Origin: an uncultured Opitutia bacterium
Lineage (GTDB): Bacteria > Verrucomicrobiota > Verrucomicrobiia > Opitutales > Opitutaceae
Length of the DNA stretch: 64,000 bases
Direction of reading: 5' to 3'
Assembly: GCA_903839035.1 (NCBI GenBank)
Contig: CAIMAQ010000041.1
Coordinates: 16,732-80,731, forward strand
Shown here: positions 36,046-44,945 of the stretch, in pieces
How positions within the stretch are numbered: position 1 is the first letter of the stretch
Layout of the letters: the number at the start of each line of letters is the position of its first letter
Position numbers and translations under genes: made by a program
Notes under the pieces: generated by a model
Seen by the model: the letters and a program-made list of their open reading frames with translations, nothing else
The model's database searches: none
Told to the model about the DNA's origin: nothing

Positions 36046-36414
36046 ATGGCCAAGACCGACGATCCTGAGTTTGAGATGCGGTTTTTTGAGTCCGTCCTGA
36101 AGCGCGATGCGCAGTACACCGAGGTCGTCGAGCTGCTGGGCGGCCTCTACACCAAGCACGGCCGCATCGCCGACGGCCTGAAAATGGACCGCCGGCTGGT
36201 GAAACTCCTCCCGAATAACGCGACCGCCCATTACAACCTCGCCTGCAGCCTCGCCCTCCTGAAGCGCAAGTCCGCCGCGATCAAGTCGCTCCACCAGGCC
36301 GTGTCGCTCGGCTATACCGATTTCGACTGGATGCAGCAGGACCCCGACCTCGACGGCTTGAAAGCACTTCCCGCTTTCAACTCCCTCCTCGCGCAGCTCA
36401 AACCGCAGAGCTGA
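36046..36414 (+). CDS. Small TPR-containing protein
   Basis: The 122-aa soluble protein has about three TPR-like helix pairs, including YTEVVELLGGLYTKHGRIADGLKMDRRLVKLLPNNATAHYNLACSLALL and a last unit AIKSLHQAVSLGYTDFDWMQQDPDLDGLK, the common ending of bacterial short TPR proteins with D-W-x-x-x-D-P-D-L. It is probably a protein-interaction scaffold. It lies 7 bp downstream of the Fur-like gene on the same strand, so cotranscription is likely, and it converges on the M23 peptidase gene. Confidence 0.85.
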   Translation: MAKTDDPEFEMRFFESVLKRDAQYTEVVELLGGLYTKHGRIADGLKMDRRLVKLLPNNATAHYNLACSLALLKRKSAAIKSLHQAVSLGYTDFDWMQQDPDLDGLKALPAFNSLLAQLKPQS

Positions 36415-36426
36415 CCGGCGGCCACT

Positions 36427-37452
36427 TCAGCGGACCCCAAACAGCTGCTGCAGGACAGTTTCCAGGTCCTTGCCCGTGACCCAGCCGTTCCGGCGTGAAA
36501 CCGTCAGGCTCTTGCTTCGGGTGCGGCGCTCAAGTGCCGCGTCAACGTCCACGATCTTGGGCTGATTCGGGGCCAGCCCGATCGTCTCCATCACGGAAAG
36601 CGGCGTCCACGCATAGGGCATCCCCGTCCAGTTGAACTTGATCTCCCACCCCGCCACGTCGGCCGTCATCGGCTTGGTTAGCAGGGACGGATACCGTGTC
36701 ACATAGTCCGGGATGCGCCGGGTCGCGATCCGCACCCGGACCGCCGGCTCCATCCGGGCAAAGTAATCCTGAAAAGTGTTCACCTTTCGCGCCCGCCACA
36801 GGTTGAGGAAATCCAGCGGGTCAAAGCCCGTCAGGTTCATCCCGTTCCACAGACCGTGGTCATTCGGGCTGCCGAATTTCTTCATGGCATACCACGAGGC
36901 AAAATCGCGCGTGACCATCACGCCCATCTCGAAGTGCAGGTGTGCGCGGTCGCGCGGAATCACATAGCCGCCCGAACTGTGGCCCATGGTGCCGAGGACC
37001 TGCCCGCGATTGATGCGGTCGCCCGCCGAGAGTCCGGGCGCAATGCGCGCGAGATGCGCGTAAAGCGTGTAGATTGCCGGGACCTGGTCGGGATGCTCCA
37101 GCACGATGTACCGCCCGTAACTGCTGTCACCGGCGCTTGTGCTGACGTGCCGAACCACGCCGTCCATCGCCGCAAAAACGCTGTCCGTCGGCTCACCGCG
37201 CCGATCCCGCGAGATGCACTTCAGGTCAAGTCCTTCGTGAAACTGCGACCCGCCGCTGCGCACCCCGCCAAAGCCGCCCGACTCGGGATCGCCGGATCCG
37301 GCATGCTGCAGAAAGTCGCTGATCGGCCGACCTTCCGCCCAGGCAGGATTGGGTGTCGGCCAGACCAGTTCGACCCGCTCCGCCGCGCGCGCGCCCGCGC
37401 CCGCGCCCGCCAGCAGCGCCAGGCTGAGCAGTATGCGCCCAGTGATTCTCAT
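36427..37452 (-). CDS. Exported M23-family metallopeptidase
   Basis: A LytM-type peptidoglycan endopeptidase or inactive activator, 341 aa, with a signal peptide (about 1-24). The zinc motif HxxxD is FHEGLDLK (His72, Asp76) and the second HxH is RAHLHFEMGV; both are present, so it may be active. A long C-terminal domain (about 190-341) of unknown fold follows, ending in GWVTGKDLETVLQQLFGVR. It is the last gene of a four-gene operon and overlaps the upstream lipoprotein gene by ATGA. It could remodel the cell wall in the periplasm. Confidence 0.9.
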   Translation of the reverse strand: MRITGRILLSLALLAGAGAGARAAERVELVWPTPNPAWAEGRPISDFLQHAGSGDPESGGFGGVRSGGSQFHEGLDLKCISRDRRGEPTDSVFAAMDGVVRHVSTSAGDSSYGRYIVLEHPDQVPAIYTLYAHLARIAPGLSAGDRINRGQVLGTMGHSSGGYVIPRDRAHLHFEMGVMVTRDFASWYAMKKFGSPNDHGLWNGMNLTGFDPLDFLNLWRARKVNTFQDYFARMEPAVRVRIATRRIPDYVTRYPSLLTKPMTADVAGWEIKFNWTGMPYAWTPLSVMETIGLAPNQPKIVDVDAALERRTRSKSLTVSRRNGWVTGKDLETVLQQLFGVR

Positions 37453-37922
37453 AACGCCGCCGGCGGATGCAGCGCCACGCAGGTTTCCTTCAGGGTCGCG
37501 ACGAGTGCCGTCAGTGCCGTATCCGGCACCTCGAGAAACACGAAGATCGTGCCCTGGTCCAACGGCTCGCTCATGCGCCGCGCCCCGAAGGGCACGCCGC
37601 CCAGCACGAGCACCAGCCGGGAGCCCTGCTTGTCCAGAGTGAGCCGGTAAAGATCGCGCGTGGCCTCCGGGGTAAGCTGGATGGCCAGGCATTGACCCAG
37701 TTCCGCCTGCGCAATCTCCACGTTCACGATGTCATACTCGGTGAAGACCGGTTTGGGTTTGACCGAGATTTGCAGGCCGCTCTGGGGCAGCGTGAGCAAC
37801 TCCGTCGGCTCCTCCCCCGACTCGAGGTAGAACCGGGCCTGTTCCGACGTGGATTTCACCGCCGGCGCCGACTGGCAGCCGGCGAGCAGGATGAGCATCA
37901 CCCCCAAGACGTATGCCTTCAT
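37449..37922 (-). CDS. Predicted lipoprotein in M23/SAM-hydrolase operon
   Basis: The 157-aa protein opens with MKAYVLGVMLILLAGCQSAP, a clear lipoprotein signal with Cys16. The mature part is beta-rich, with segments such as LQISVKPKPVFTEYDIVNVEIAQ and LTLDKQGSRLVLVLGGVPFGARR that suggest a SecD/P1-like or DUF-type fold, but I do not recognise a family. Its start overlaps the stop of the SAM hydroxide adenosyltransferase gene and its stop overlaps the start of the M23 gene, so coupling is tight on both sides. An upstream 32-residue extension is Arg-rich and was rejected. Confidence 0.85.
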   Translation of the reverse strand: MKAYVLGVMLILLAGCQSAPAVKSTSEQARFYLESGEEPTELLTLPQSGLQISVKPKPVFTEYDIVNVEIAQAELGQCLAIQLTPEATRDLYRLTLDKQGSRLVLVLGGVPFGARRMSEPLDQGTIFVFLEVPDTALTALVATLKETCVALHPPAAL

Positions 37923-38818
37923 GGCTGCACCTTTTCCACGCGCACGCTCCACTCCGCGCCGCTCGCGATTTGGTGCTGCTTCGCAAAGTCCCCCATGTTC
38001 AGGGCTACCGACACGCACATCAGGCTATTGAGATAGAGCAGCGGCTTGCCCTCCGGCACATCGCCGAACGTGCGCACATACGGTAGCTCGCCCGTGTAGA
38101 CCACCTTGCCGGCATGCGCGATGGACACGCGAAACCGGTCGCCGATCTTCGGCGCCAGCCGCCCAAACACCTTCTCGTCGAGATTCGTCCAGACATTGCC
38201 GTACTGGAAATCCAGCGCCGGAATCGTGCCCACCAACGCCGAGCCGTCGGCGCGCGGACGTTCGTACGGCAGCATCACCACCTTGGCCCCAAGGAGCGGC
38301 CCCACCTCGTCAAAGGTGATCGCGCCCGCCGCCAGCTTCGCCCCGATGTAGGCAAATACATCGCGTCCGTGGAACGTGTAGGATTCCTCCGAGCCCGCGC
38401 GCCGGTGCTTCGTCTCATCAATCTGCCGCACCGCCTCGACCCCGAGATCCTCGGCGACCAGCGTCCAGGTGCCGTTGTCCGGGCCGACAAAATAATGCCC
38501 GCTCTTCGTCTTCAGGACCACGGCCTTGCGCTCCGTGCCCACCCCCGGGTCGATCACCGAAACAAACACCGTGCCCGCCGGCCAGAACGGCGCGGTCTGC
38601 TTTAGCCGGTACGCACCCTCCCAGACGTCATAGGGCGTGTTTTCATGGCTCAGGTCATAGATCGCCAGTTTCGGGCTGACCCCAATCGCCACGCCCTTCA
38701 TCGCCGCCACGGCACCGTCCTTGGTGCCAAAGTCGGTCTGGATTACCAGCGGATGCTCCCCAGCCATGGCCAGGCCCGTGAGCACCAGGAAAAACAGGAG
38801 TCGGGGGTAACGCTTCAT
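37919..38818 (-). CDS. Exported SAM hydroxide adenosyltransferase (DUF62)
   Basis: Members hydrolyse S-adenosylmethionine to adenosine and methionine, or act as chlorinase/fluorinase relatives. The 299-aa protein carries the full Asp-Arg-His set of the hydrolytic branch: Asp90 and Arg97 in DPGVGTERKAV, and His150 in FHGRDVFAY. Unusually, it begins with a signal peptide (MKRYPRLLFFLVLTGLAMAG, 1-20), so the enzyme would be periplasmic or surface-exposed. The ATG at 38818 was chosen because it gives this signal and a 4-bp overlap with hemW. Substrate supply outside the cytoplasm is the puzzle. Confidence 0.9.
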   Translation of the reverse strand: MKRYPRLLFFLVLTGLAMAGEHPLVIQTDFGTKDGAVAAMKGVAIGVSPKLAIYDLSHENTPYDVWEGAYRLKQTAPFWPAGTVFVSVIDPGVGTERKAVVLKTKSGHYFVGPDNGTWTLVAEDLGVEAVRQIDETKHRRAGSEESYTFHGRDVFAYIGAKLAAGAITFDEVGPLLGAKVVMLPYERPRADGSALVGTIPALDFQYGNVWTNLDEKVFGRLAPKIGDRFRVSIAHAGKVVYTGELPYVRTFGDVPEGKPLLYLNSLMCVSVALNMGDFAKQHQIASGAEWSVRVEKVQP

Positions 38819-39999
38819 GTCAGGATCGGGGTTTGAAAGGCTTCCATCATTTCCGCGCCCACCGAGTCCGCCAGCAAGCGTCCTCGCTCCGTCAGCCGCG
38901 CGCGTGAACCCTCGCGAACCGTCAGCCCTTCGGCCACGCAACGCTCCAGCAACGCCTCGACCGCCGCCCACGGCGCATCCGGAGCCCGCGCCTGCCAGAC
39001 CGCCACGTCCACGCCGGCATTCATCCGCAGACCAAAAATCAGCGCATCCTCCGCCAGCTGCGCCGGCGTCAGCACCACCCGGTCCTCCGTCACCCGCTCG
39101 CCCCGAGCGACGTGGCCGAGCCATTTTTCCAGGTCGGCGACATTCGCCCCGCGCCAGCTGTCATACTGCGACGCCGCGGACGGCCCGAGCCCGACCCATT
39201 CCTGCATGCGCCAGGTGTTGAGATTGTGCCGGCAGGCGTGGCCCGGACGGGCAAAGTTGGCCACTTCATACTGCCCGTAACCCGCCACCGCGAGCTGCTC
39301 CCATGTCGCCTCGTACAGCCGTGCCTCGTTCTCAGGATCGAGTTTCACGCGGCCTTGGGAGAGCTTCACCCAGAGCGCCGTGTCCTCCTCAAAAGTCAGG
39401 CAGTAGGTCGAAAGATGATCCGGCGCCAGTCGCACCGCCTCGCTCACATCCGCCGCCCATTCCGCTTCGGTCTGGCCCGGCAGGGCGAACATCAGGTCGA
39501 GGTTAACACTCGGAAATCCCGCCGCCCGCACGTGGTCATAGGCCCGGTAAATCTGCGGCAGCGTGTGTTGCCGGCCGAGTCCGTCCAGCAGCGCCGGTTG
39601 GAAACTCTGCACGCCCATCGAGATGCGCGTGACCCCGGCCTCGCGCAGCGCCGCCAGCCGTTGCGGCGTGACCGACGCCGGGGCGAGTTCGACGGTCCAT
39701 TCCTCGGGCACCCCGTGGCAGTGCGCGCGAACCGTCTCCGCCAGCCGGCCCAGATCCTTCGGTGAAAGCAGACCCGGCGTGCCGCCGCCCCAGAAAACCG
39801 TCGTCACCGGACGCGTCCATTTGACCAGTTTGGCCTCATCCGCGATGCCGGTAAGGAACCCACCCACCCCTTCTGCGGTCGGCTTCGTTTGGTAAAAGGC
39901 GCAGAAGTCGCAAGTGGAGGCGCAGAACGGCACATGCACATACAGTCCCAGCGGTAAAACCGGCGAAGCTTTGTCTTGCTCTGATGCGGGGTGGCTCAT
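38815..39999 (-). CDS. hemW: HemW-like radical SAM protein (heme chaperone family)
   Basis: A 394-aa radical-SAM protein related to coproporphyrinogen dehydrogenase HemN but of the HemW heme-chaperone type. The cluster motif CxxxCxxC is PFCASTCDFC (Cys26, Cys30, Cys33). GGGTP follows, then TRISMGVQSFQPALLDGLGR, LDLMFALPGQTEAEW and the NxNTWR motif RHNLNTWRMQEWVGLGPSA, all typical of HemW. An upstream GTG (40008) adds three residues and is less likely than the ATG used. It heads the operon and overlaps the next gene by 4 bp. Confidence 0.9.
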   Translation of the reverse strand: MSHPASEQDKASPVLPLGLYVHVPFCASTCDFCAFYQTKPTAEGVGGFLTGIADEAKLVKWTRPVTTVFWGGGTPGLLSPKDLGRLAETVRAHCHGVPEEWTVELAPASVTPQRLAALREAGVTRISMGVQSFQPALLDGLGRQHTLPQIYRAYDHVRAAGFPSVNLDLMFALPGQTEAEWAADVSEAVRLAPDHLSTYCLTFEEDTALWVKLSQGRVKLDPENEARLYEATWEQLAVAGYGQYEVANFARPGHACRHNLNTWRMQEWVGLGPSAASQYDSWRGANVADLEKWLGHVARGERVTEDRVVLTPAQLAEDALIFGLRMNAGVDVAVWQARAPDAPWAAVEALLERCVAEGLTVREGSRARLTERGRLLADSVGAEMMEAFQTPILT

Positions 40000-40044
40000 T
40001 ACTAACACGTTTTAATCCGTCCGGTTACACACTCTAAAAAGACA

Positions 40045-40968
40045 ATGCATACCAACCGAATTTCCCTCGCGAGAAAAATCCTCCTTGGACTCGGCGCGAC
40101 CCTCGCCCTGGCCCTGGTCAGCGGCTGCGAGAGCGTCGTTCTGACCAACCTGACGCCGGCTTCCCTGCCGGAGAACCCCTCCCAGATTTACACGATCACC
40201 CTGCGCGTGACCCCCAAGATCCAGACGATCGTCCCGGGCAGCACCAAGGCCGCGATCATCATCGACGGCCAAAGCTACGCGATGAAACAGAGTGCCCTGG
40301 CCGACGGCCTGTACGAGTTTGACTACCAGCTGCCCGCCGGCCGCGACGAACTGGCCTACTATTTCCTCGTCAACTTCGAGACCGAGAACGCCAACACGCG
40401 CAACCCGCATGACGCGTACACCGAACTCACCCACGCCCGCATCGTCCACCGCTACGTGCTGGCCCTTGAGGTCAACCGCGGCCCCGTCGGCGCCCGCGTG
40501 AGCGTGCTCGGCCGCGGCTTCACCCCGCAGGACATCATCTACTTCGAAAACACCCCCACCCGCACGGTCTTCGAGTCGCCTAACGCCCTCAGCTTCTTCG
40601 TCCCGGCCCTCGACCCGAGCCGCAATTACTCGGTCATGCTGGGCAGCACCGCCGGCAACTCCCCCGTCGGCACGTTCCGCATCGACTCCAGCAGCCTGAA
40701 CGTCTCGCCCTCCTCCCTCACCCTGCGCGCCGGCGAGAAGCAGACCCTGACCTTCACCGTCCCCAATGCCGCGCCCCCGGGAGGCCTGCTCCTCGACATC
40801 ACCACCGACGTGCCTGAGAGCATCATCATGCCCGAGGTCGTCGTACCGGCGGGCCAGAACACCGTCACGGTCACCGTCGAGAGCGGCAAACCCGGCAACG
40901 GCAGCCTCTTCCTCAAGGGCTACGGCGCAGGCGAGCTCTCGATCCCCGTAACCGTCACCGCGAAGTAA
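40045..40968 (+). CDS. Predicted lipoprotein with IPT/TIG-like and Ig-like regions
   Basis: The 307-aa protein has a lipoprotein signal (lipobox ALVSGC, Cys near 28) and a beta-rich mature part. The segment GPVGARVSVLGRGFTPQDIIYFENTPTRTVFES (about 150-182) looks like an IPT/TIG Ig-like domain. A second Ig-like region with LNVSPSSLTLRAGEKQTLTFTVPN ends the chain. Such proteins are usually surface or periplasmic binding parts. The start ATG is 45 bp from the divergent hemW start. A strong terminator follows, so it is probably monocistronic. Confidence 0.82.
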   Translation: MHTNRISLARKILLGLGATLALALVSGCESVVLTNLTPASLPENPSQIYTITLRVTPKIQTIVPGSTKAAIIIDGQSYAMKQSALADGLYEFDYQLPAGRDELAYYFLVNFETENANTRNPHDAYTELTHARIVHRYVLALEVNRGPVGARVSVLGRGFTPQDIIYFENTPTRTVFESPNALSFFVPALDPSRNYSVMLGSTAGNSPVGTFRIDSSSLNVSPSSLTLRAGEKQTLTFTVPNAAPPGGLLLDITTDVPESIIMPEVVVPAGQNTVTVTVESGKPGNGSLFLKGYGAGELSIPVTVTAK

Positions 40969-40995
40969 GCCGCCGCGTTCATCGCGCCGATTTTC

Positions 40996-41024
40996 AAGGC
41001 GGGGCCCGGCGCCCCGCCTTTTTT
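40996..41024 (+). terminator. Rho-independent terminator
   Basis: Stem AAGGCGGGGC / GCCCCGCCTT (10 bp, 5-nt CCGGC loop, 40996-41020) followed by a T run, 28 bp after the lipoprotein stop. Confidence 0.93.
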
Positions 41025-41119
41025 GTACCCCGATTCCAGACATTGCCGCCTATGCCGCGCAGCTCCATGAGCTCAAACACTGTCGCCATCCGGGATTTTT
41101 CTGCTCACATCACCGGCGG

Positions 41120-42493
41120 ATGAGTTTCCTCACCCAACACCCCGCCTTCTGGTTAGCCGTGGCGATCCTGGCCCTGCTCGCGGCCAATCTCTACGTCTTC
41201 CTCAAGCGCAACTGGGAGGAGTCGCTTTACCCGGTGGACTACGCCCGCCTCAACTACGCGCTGGATGTACCCACCATCCGCCAATGGAAAATCGAGGGCA
41301 GCCAGCAAGTGCGTCTCGAGGTGGCGTGGACGAAAAAACCCGCCACCTGGCAGCTCTACGTGGATGGTCAGCCCACGCTGATCCTGCCCGGCCGCGCGCT
41401 CAGCATTCCGCTCACCGGCGTTCAATACGACGGCTCAACCGACGCGCCCCTCGAGAAATTCGAGCACCGCTACAAACTCCGCCCGCTCCCTGAGGGCACC
41501 GGCCCGGATCTCGAGTTCACCATCGTTGCAATTACCGCCGATTACTACCGGACGCGCGGCATGCATTTACCCGCCGACGTCTGCCTGATCTACACGGACA
41601 TCCCGGCCGGGAAATACCGGCGCCACCCCGTCAGCTACTGGGTGGACAATTACCGGTACCTCAGCGCTGCGACCCTCGCCGAAGCGGACCAGGTCGTGCG
41701 TAACGCGATCGGAGTGCGTGACACCGACGATACCTTCACCCGCATGGACAAGGTCATGCGTTACCAACGCACCCAGTTGGTCAACGCCGGTGGCGTACCC
41801 AAGGACGCCTTCCGCTGGATGAACCCGTGGGAGATGTTCCAGGAGATGGCCGCCGGTACCGGCAAGGGCTGGTGCACCCAGAACGCGCAGATCTTCACCT
41901 TCCTCGCCAACCGCGCCGGCATACCCACGCGCTTCGTCTTCGGGGCCAACACCGTGGACAACAAGCTGCTCTACAACGGCCACTCCTGGGCCGAGTGCTG
42001 GGTCAAGGAACAGGGCCGCTGGGCCCACGTGGATCCAACCCACACCCTTATCGCCATCCAGGACAAGCACGGCCAGGTGCTGAACACCGCCGACCTCATG
42101 CACCTCAACGAGCACGAGACCTACGAGGGTGTCACCGCCCGCATCATGAAGGACTGGCACTGGAAGGATCTTCCCGCCGCCGCCAGTGCCGGTCTCGGCG
42201 TGGCCGTCAACGTGCCCTATGGCCTCGTCAACGTCCTGCCCCGGACGCACCTCAACCGGCAGTCCATCATCAAATACCGCCGCCCGCCCAACGTGGAGGA
42301 CACCCGCGACGTCTATTCCATGCTCCTGATGAGCCGCACGTTCACCTGGACGAACTTTAAGCGCTACCTCTACCAACCGACCCTCGCCTACTCCAAGCTC
42401 CCCACCAACGGCGTAAGCACCTACGTGCTGCGTCAGTCGCTCTTCCTCGGCCTGGTGGTCACGGCCGCTCTCTTCGTGGCGTCGCTTCGCTAG
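41120..42493 (+). CDS. Membrane-anchored transglutaminase-like protein
   Basis: The 457-aa protein has an N-terminal membrane helix (about 9-28) and a C-terminal hydrophobic helix (about 436-456), placing the catalytic part outside or between. The transglutaminase core has the triad Cys252 in GKGWCTQNA, His288 in GHSWAECW, and Asp305 in HVDPTH, with FLANRAGIPTRFVFG between. The fold is used by proteases, transglutaminases and deglycosylating enzymes; the reaction here is unknown. The 3' end overlaps the convergent EEP-family gene by 35 bp. Confidence 0.88.
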   Translation: MSFLTQHPAFWLAVAILALLAANLYVFLKRNWEESLYPVDYARLNYALDVPTIRQWKIEGSQQVRLEVAWTKKPATWQLYVDGQPTLILPGRALSIPLTGVQYDGSTDAPLEKFEHRYKLRPLPEGTGPDLEFTIVAITADYYRTRGMHLPADVCLIYTDIPAGKYRRHPVSYWVDNYRYLSAATLAEADQVVRNAIGVRDTDDTFTRMDKVMRYQRTQLVNAGGVPKDAFRWMNPWEMFQEMAAGTGKGWCTQNAQIFTFLANRAGIPTRFVFGANTVDNKLLYNGHSWAECWVKEQGRWAHVDPTHTLIAIQDKHGQVLNTADLMHLNEHETYEGVTARIMKDWHWKDLPAAASAGLGVAVNVPYGLVNVLPRTHLNRQSIIKYRRPPNVEDTRDVYSMLLMSRTFTWTNFKRYLYQPTLAYSKLPTNGVSTYVLRQSLFLGLVVTAALFVASLR

Positions 42494-43409
42494 GCTGCGG
42501 CACGGTTTGTTCCAGCGTCACCGCAACCGGTCGGTGATCACTCGCTTCCCGCACTCCCGGGCCGTCGTAAATGTGCGCCATCCCGCCCTGCACCGCGGGT
42601 CTCAGCGCAGGCGAAACCAGGATATGGTCCACCCGGGAGTACGAATCCTCCTTGCGGTAGGCATGCGTCCACGATTCGCCGCGGGTGTCAGTCGCGCGCA
42701 GTAATTCGGCCACCTCGGTTTTGCCGCGCCGCAACAGCCGCTGCACGGCCTTGCTGTCCTTCGTGTCGTTGCAATCGCCGAGGATGAGGAATCGGGCCGT
42801 AGACGGGCCGCCTCCGCGCTGCAGCACACAGTCCCGCACCGCCGTCGCCTCGCCGATCCGCCGTTGCGCCGACATCGGGTCGTCCAGCCGGTCGGTGTAA
42901 CGACTCTTCAAATGCACGCCAAAGATTGTCACGTCTCCCGCCGCCGTGCTGATCGTCACCTCCAGCAGCCCGCGCTTCACTCGCTCCTTGCCGCCGAAAT
43001 ACGCAAACTCCAGATCTGCGTGCGGGACGACCGCTTTGAACTGTCGCATGGATAATAGCGCCACATGACGGTCGGCATCAGCACTCTCCATCAGCACCGC
43101 AAACGGGTAGTCCGTCCCTTCGGCCTTCAGGTCGCGCCGCAGTTCATCGAGATAAGGTTGTCCACCCATCTCCTGCAGCACCAGCACGTCGGCCTTGAGC
43201 CCTTTGATCGCCACGCGCAGCGCCCGCTTCTCCGTCTCGGGCTTGGGATATTCCTGCCGGTAACCCGCCTCCGTCATCCGGTTAGCCGGTCCGTAGTTTT
43301 CGACGTTGTAGGTGGCGATCGTGAGCGTCTCAGCCCTCAACCCTAGAACCAAAATCGGGGTGCACAGGAGATAACCGAGGGAACGCAGGGCAAGACGGCG
43401 GCACTTCAT
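42459..43409 (-). CDS. Exported endonuclease/exonuclease/phosphatase family protein
   Basis: The 316-aa EEP-superfamily hydrolase carries a signal peptide (about 1-26, ending LGLRAET). Typical motifs are TIATYNVENYG (about 29-39), VLVLQEMGGQPYL, FGVHLKSR, LILGDCNDTKDSKAV, YSRVDHILVSPALRP and the final SDHRPVAVTLE with the catalytic His. Members cleave nucleic acids, phosphoinositides or sphingomyelin; the substrate is unknown. The location outside the cytoplasm suggests nutrient scavenging from nucleic acids. It shares a 35-bp tail overlap with the transglutaminase gene. Confidence 0.9.
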   Translation of the reverse strand: MKCRRLALRSLGYLLCTPILVLGLRAETLTIATYNVENYGPANRMTEAGYRQEYPKPETEKRALRVAIKGLKADVLVLQEMGGQPYLDELRRDLKAEGTDYPFAVLMESADADRHVALLSMRQFKAVVPHADLEFAYFGGKERVKRGLLEVTISTAAGDVTIFGVHLKSRYTDRLDDPMSAQRRIGEATAVRDCVLQRGGGPSTARFLILGDCNDTKDSKAVQRLLRRGKTEVAELLRATDTRGESWTHAYRKEDSYSRVDHILVSPALRPAVQGGMAHIYDGPGVREASDHRPVAVTLEQTVPQPSEATPRRERP

Positions 43410-43438
43410 CTCCGTTCCCTCCGTTTCCTCCTGTAAAA

Positions 43439-44686
43439 CTATTTTGCCACCATCAGCGCCCGCTCCCGCTCCACCAGCGTCGGGTGCGAATAGAAAAACG
43501 TGCTGAACCAGGGATGCGGCGTGAGGTTGCTGAGGTTCTTCTGCGTGAGCTTGCGCAGCGCGCCGACCATCGGCGCCGTCCCACCCATCGCGTCGCGGGC
43601 AAACGCATCCGCCTCGTACTCGTACTTCCGCGTGAAGAAATACATCAGCGGCGAGAACCAGAACGTCACCAGCCCGCTCAGCAGCCCGAACAGCAGGAAG
43701 GTCGGGGCCAGCTCATCCGCCGGAAACCCAAAGGTGAGATTGAACCACGGACTCCGCGCCAGCCACGCGATCACGGCGAATCCCGCCAGCGTCGAGAGCG
43801 CCGACACCGCCACCAGCTTCGGAATGTGCCCCTTCCGATAATGCCCGATCTCGTGCGCCAGCACCGCCTCGAGCTCCTCGGCGGTGAGCTGGTTGATGAG
43901 GGTGTCGAACAGCACAATCCGCCGGAAGCGGCCGAAGCCGGTGAAAAATGCATTCGAGTGACCCGATCGCTTGCTGCCGTCCATGACCTGGATGGTCTTC
44001 GCCCGGAAGCCCGTGCGGTCGCCAAGGGCCAGGAGCCGCGTCCGTAGATCGCCCTCCGGCAGTGGCTCAAGCTTGTTGAACAGTGGCATGATCAGCTTCG
44101 GATACAGCACCATCATCAGCAGCTGGAAACCGAACACCAACGCGAAGCCCCAGATCCACCAGCTGTCGCCCACCCATTTCACGAGCGAAAGGAGCAGCCA
44201 GAGCAGCGGGTAGCCGATGCCCACGGCCAGCGCCATGCCCTTGAGCTTGTCGCTGACCCACAGCGCCGGCGTGCTTTTGTTGAAACCGAACTTCTGCTCG
44301 AGCCGGAACTGCGCCCACCACTCGAACGGCAGACTCGGGATCGCCAGCAGCCCGCCCGCGATGAGGATAAAAACGACATGGCTCCAGACCGCCCCGTGCG
44401 CCCCCCAGTCGGCAATGTGCGCAAACAGCCAGGGCAGCACGCCGCCAAATATCACCAGCGCCAGCACCAGGGCGTCGAAAATCCCGCTGACCGTGCCAAA
44501 ATCCGACTTCGCCAGCGTGTAGGCGACCGATTTGGCGTAGGTCGGCCCATCCATGACCGCGGCCACCGCGGGAGGTGGACTCGCCGCGTGCCGCCGGACT
44601 TCCGCCCGGTTCAAGGCGGCGAGCACCAGCTCGCCCGCCAGCCGCAGGACCATCAGTGCCGCCACGATCCAAAGCACGAGACTCAT
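43439..44686 (-). CDS. M48-family metalloprotease (STE24-like)
   Basis: An integral-membrane zinc protease, 415 aa. The HExxH motif is LAHEIGHYRKGH (about 285-296), and the third ligand Glu lies in KYEYEADAFARDAMGG. About seven hydrophobic helices flank it. The order of domains (an N-terminal CAAX_M48_N region of membrane helices, then the peptidase M48 domain) matches Ste24/HtpX2-type enzymes that process membrane or misfolded proteins. The frame runs far upstream across the repeat element; MSLVLWIVAAL was chosen as the first membrane segment and natural start. Confidence 0.93.
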   Translation of the reverse strand: MSLVLWIVAALMVLRLAGELVLAALNRAEVRRHAASPPPAVAAVMDGPTYAKSVAYTLAKSDFGTVSGIFDALVLALVIFGGVLPWLFAHIADWGAHGAVWSHVVFILIAGGLLAIPSLPFEWWAQFRLEQKFGFNKSTPALWVSDKLKGMALAVGIGYPLLWLLLSLVKWVGDSWWIWGFALVFGFQLLMMVLYPKLIMPLFNKLEPLPEGDLRTRLLALGDRTGFRAKTIQVMDGSKRSGHSNAFFTGFGRFRRIVLFDTLINQLTAEELEAVLAHEIGHYRKGHIPKLVAVSALSTLAGFAVIAWLARSPWFNLTFGFPADELAPTFLLFGLLSGLVTFWFSPLMYFFTRKYEYEADAFARDAMGGTAPMVGALRKLTQKNLSNLTPHPWFSTFFYSHPTLVERERALMVAK

Positions 44687-44781
44687 GCCCCCAATCCACC
44701 CATAACCACCGCCTTCGCCAGCCCAAAGATGCCGAGGGGATGACGAACTTTCGTACCCACCATGCCCCGAGCTTTTGTTGA

Positions 44782-44878
44782 CCACGGAACACACGGAACG
44801 ACACGGAACCCTGCCCCATCCATCCAATACCTCCTGTTTCAGGTCTGTATGCTTCAGTGCGTTCTGTGTGTTCCGTGG
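44782..44878. repeat. Inverted repeat built from 9-bp units
   Basis: Left arm CCACGGAACACACGGAAC (44782-44799) and right arm GTTCTGTGTGTTCCGTGG (44861-44878) match in 17 of 18 positions with a 61-bp spacer. The left arm is followed by a third acacggaac unit. The element lies between the M48 and xseB genes and may fold as a long hairpin; similar ccacggaac elements occur in verrucomicrobial genomes as I recall. Confidence 0.75.
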
Positions 44879-44945
44879 GCAAAACATCCGAATCCCCCGA
44901 TGGATGCCCGCCCAAAGATTGTTTGAAATACCCCGCCACCCACCC

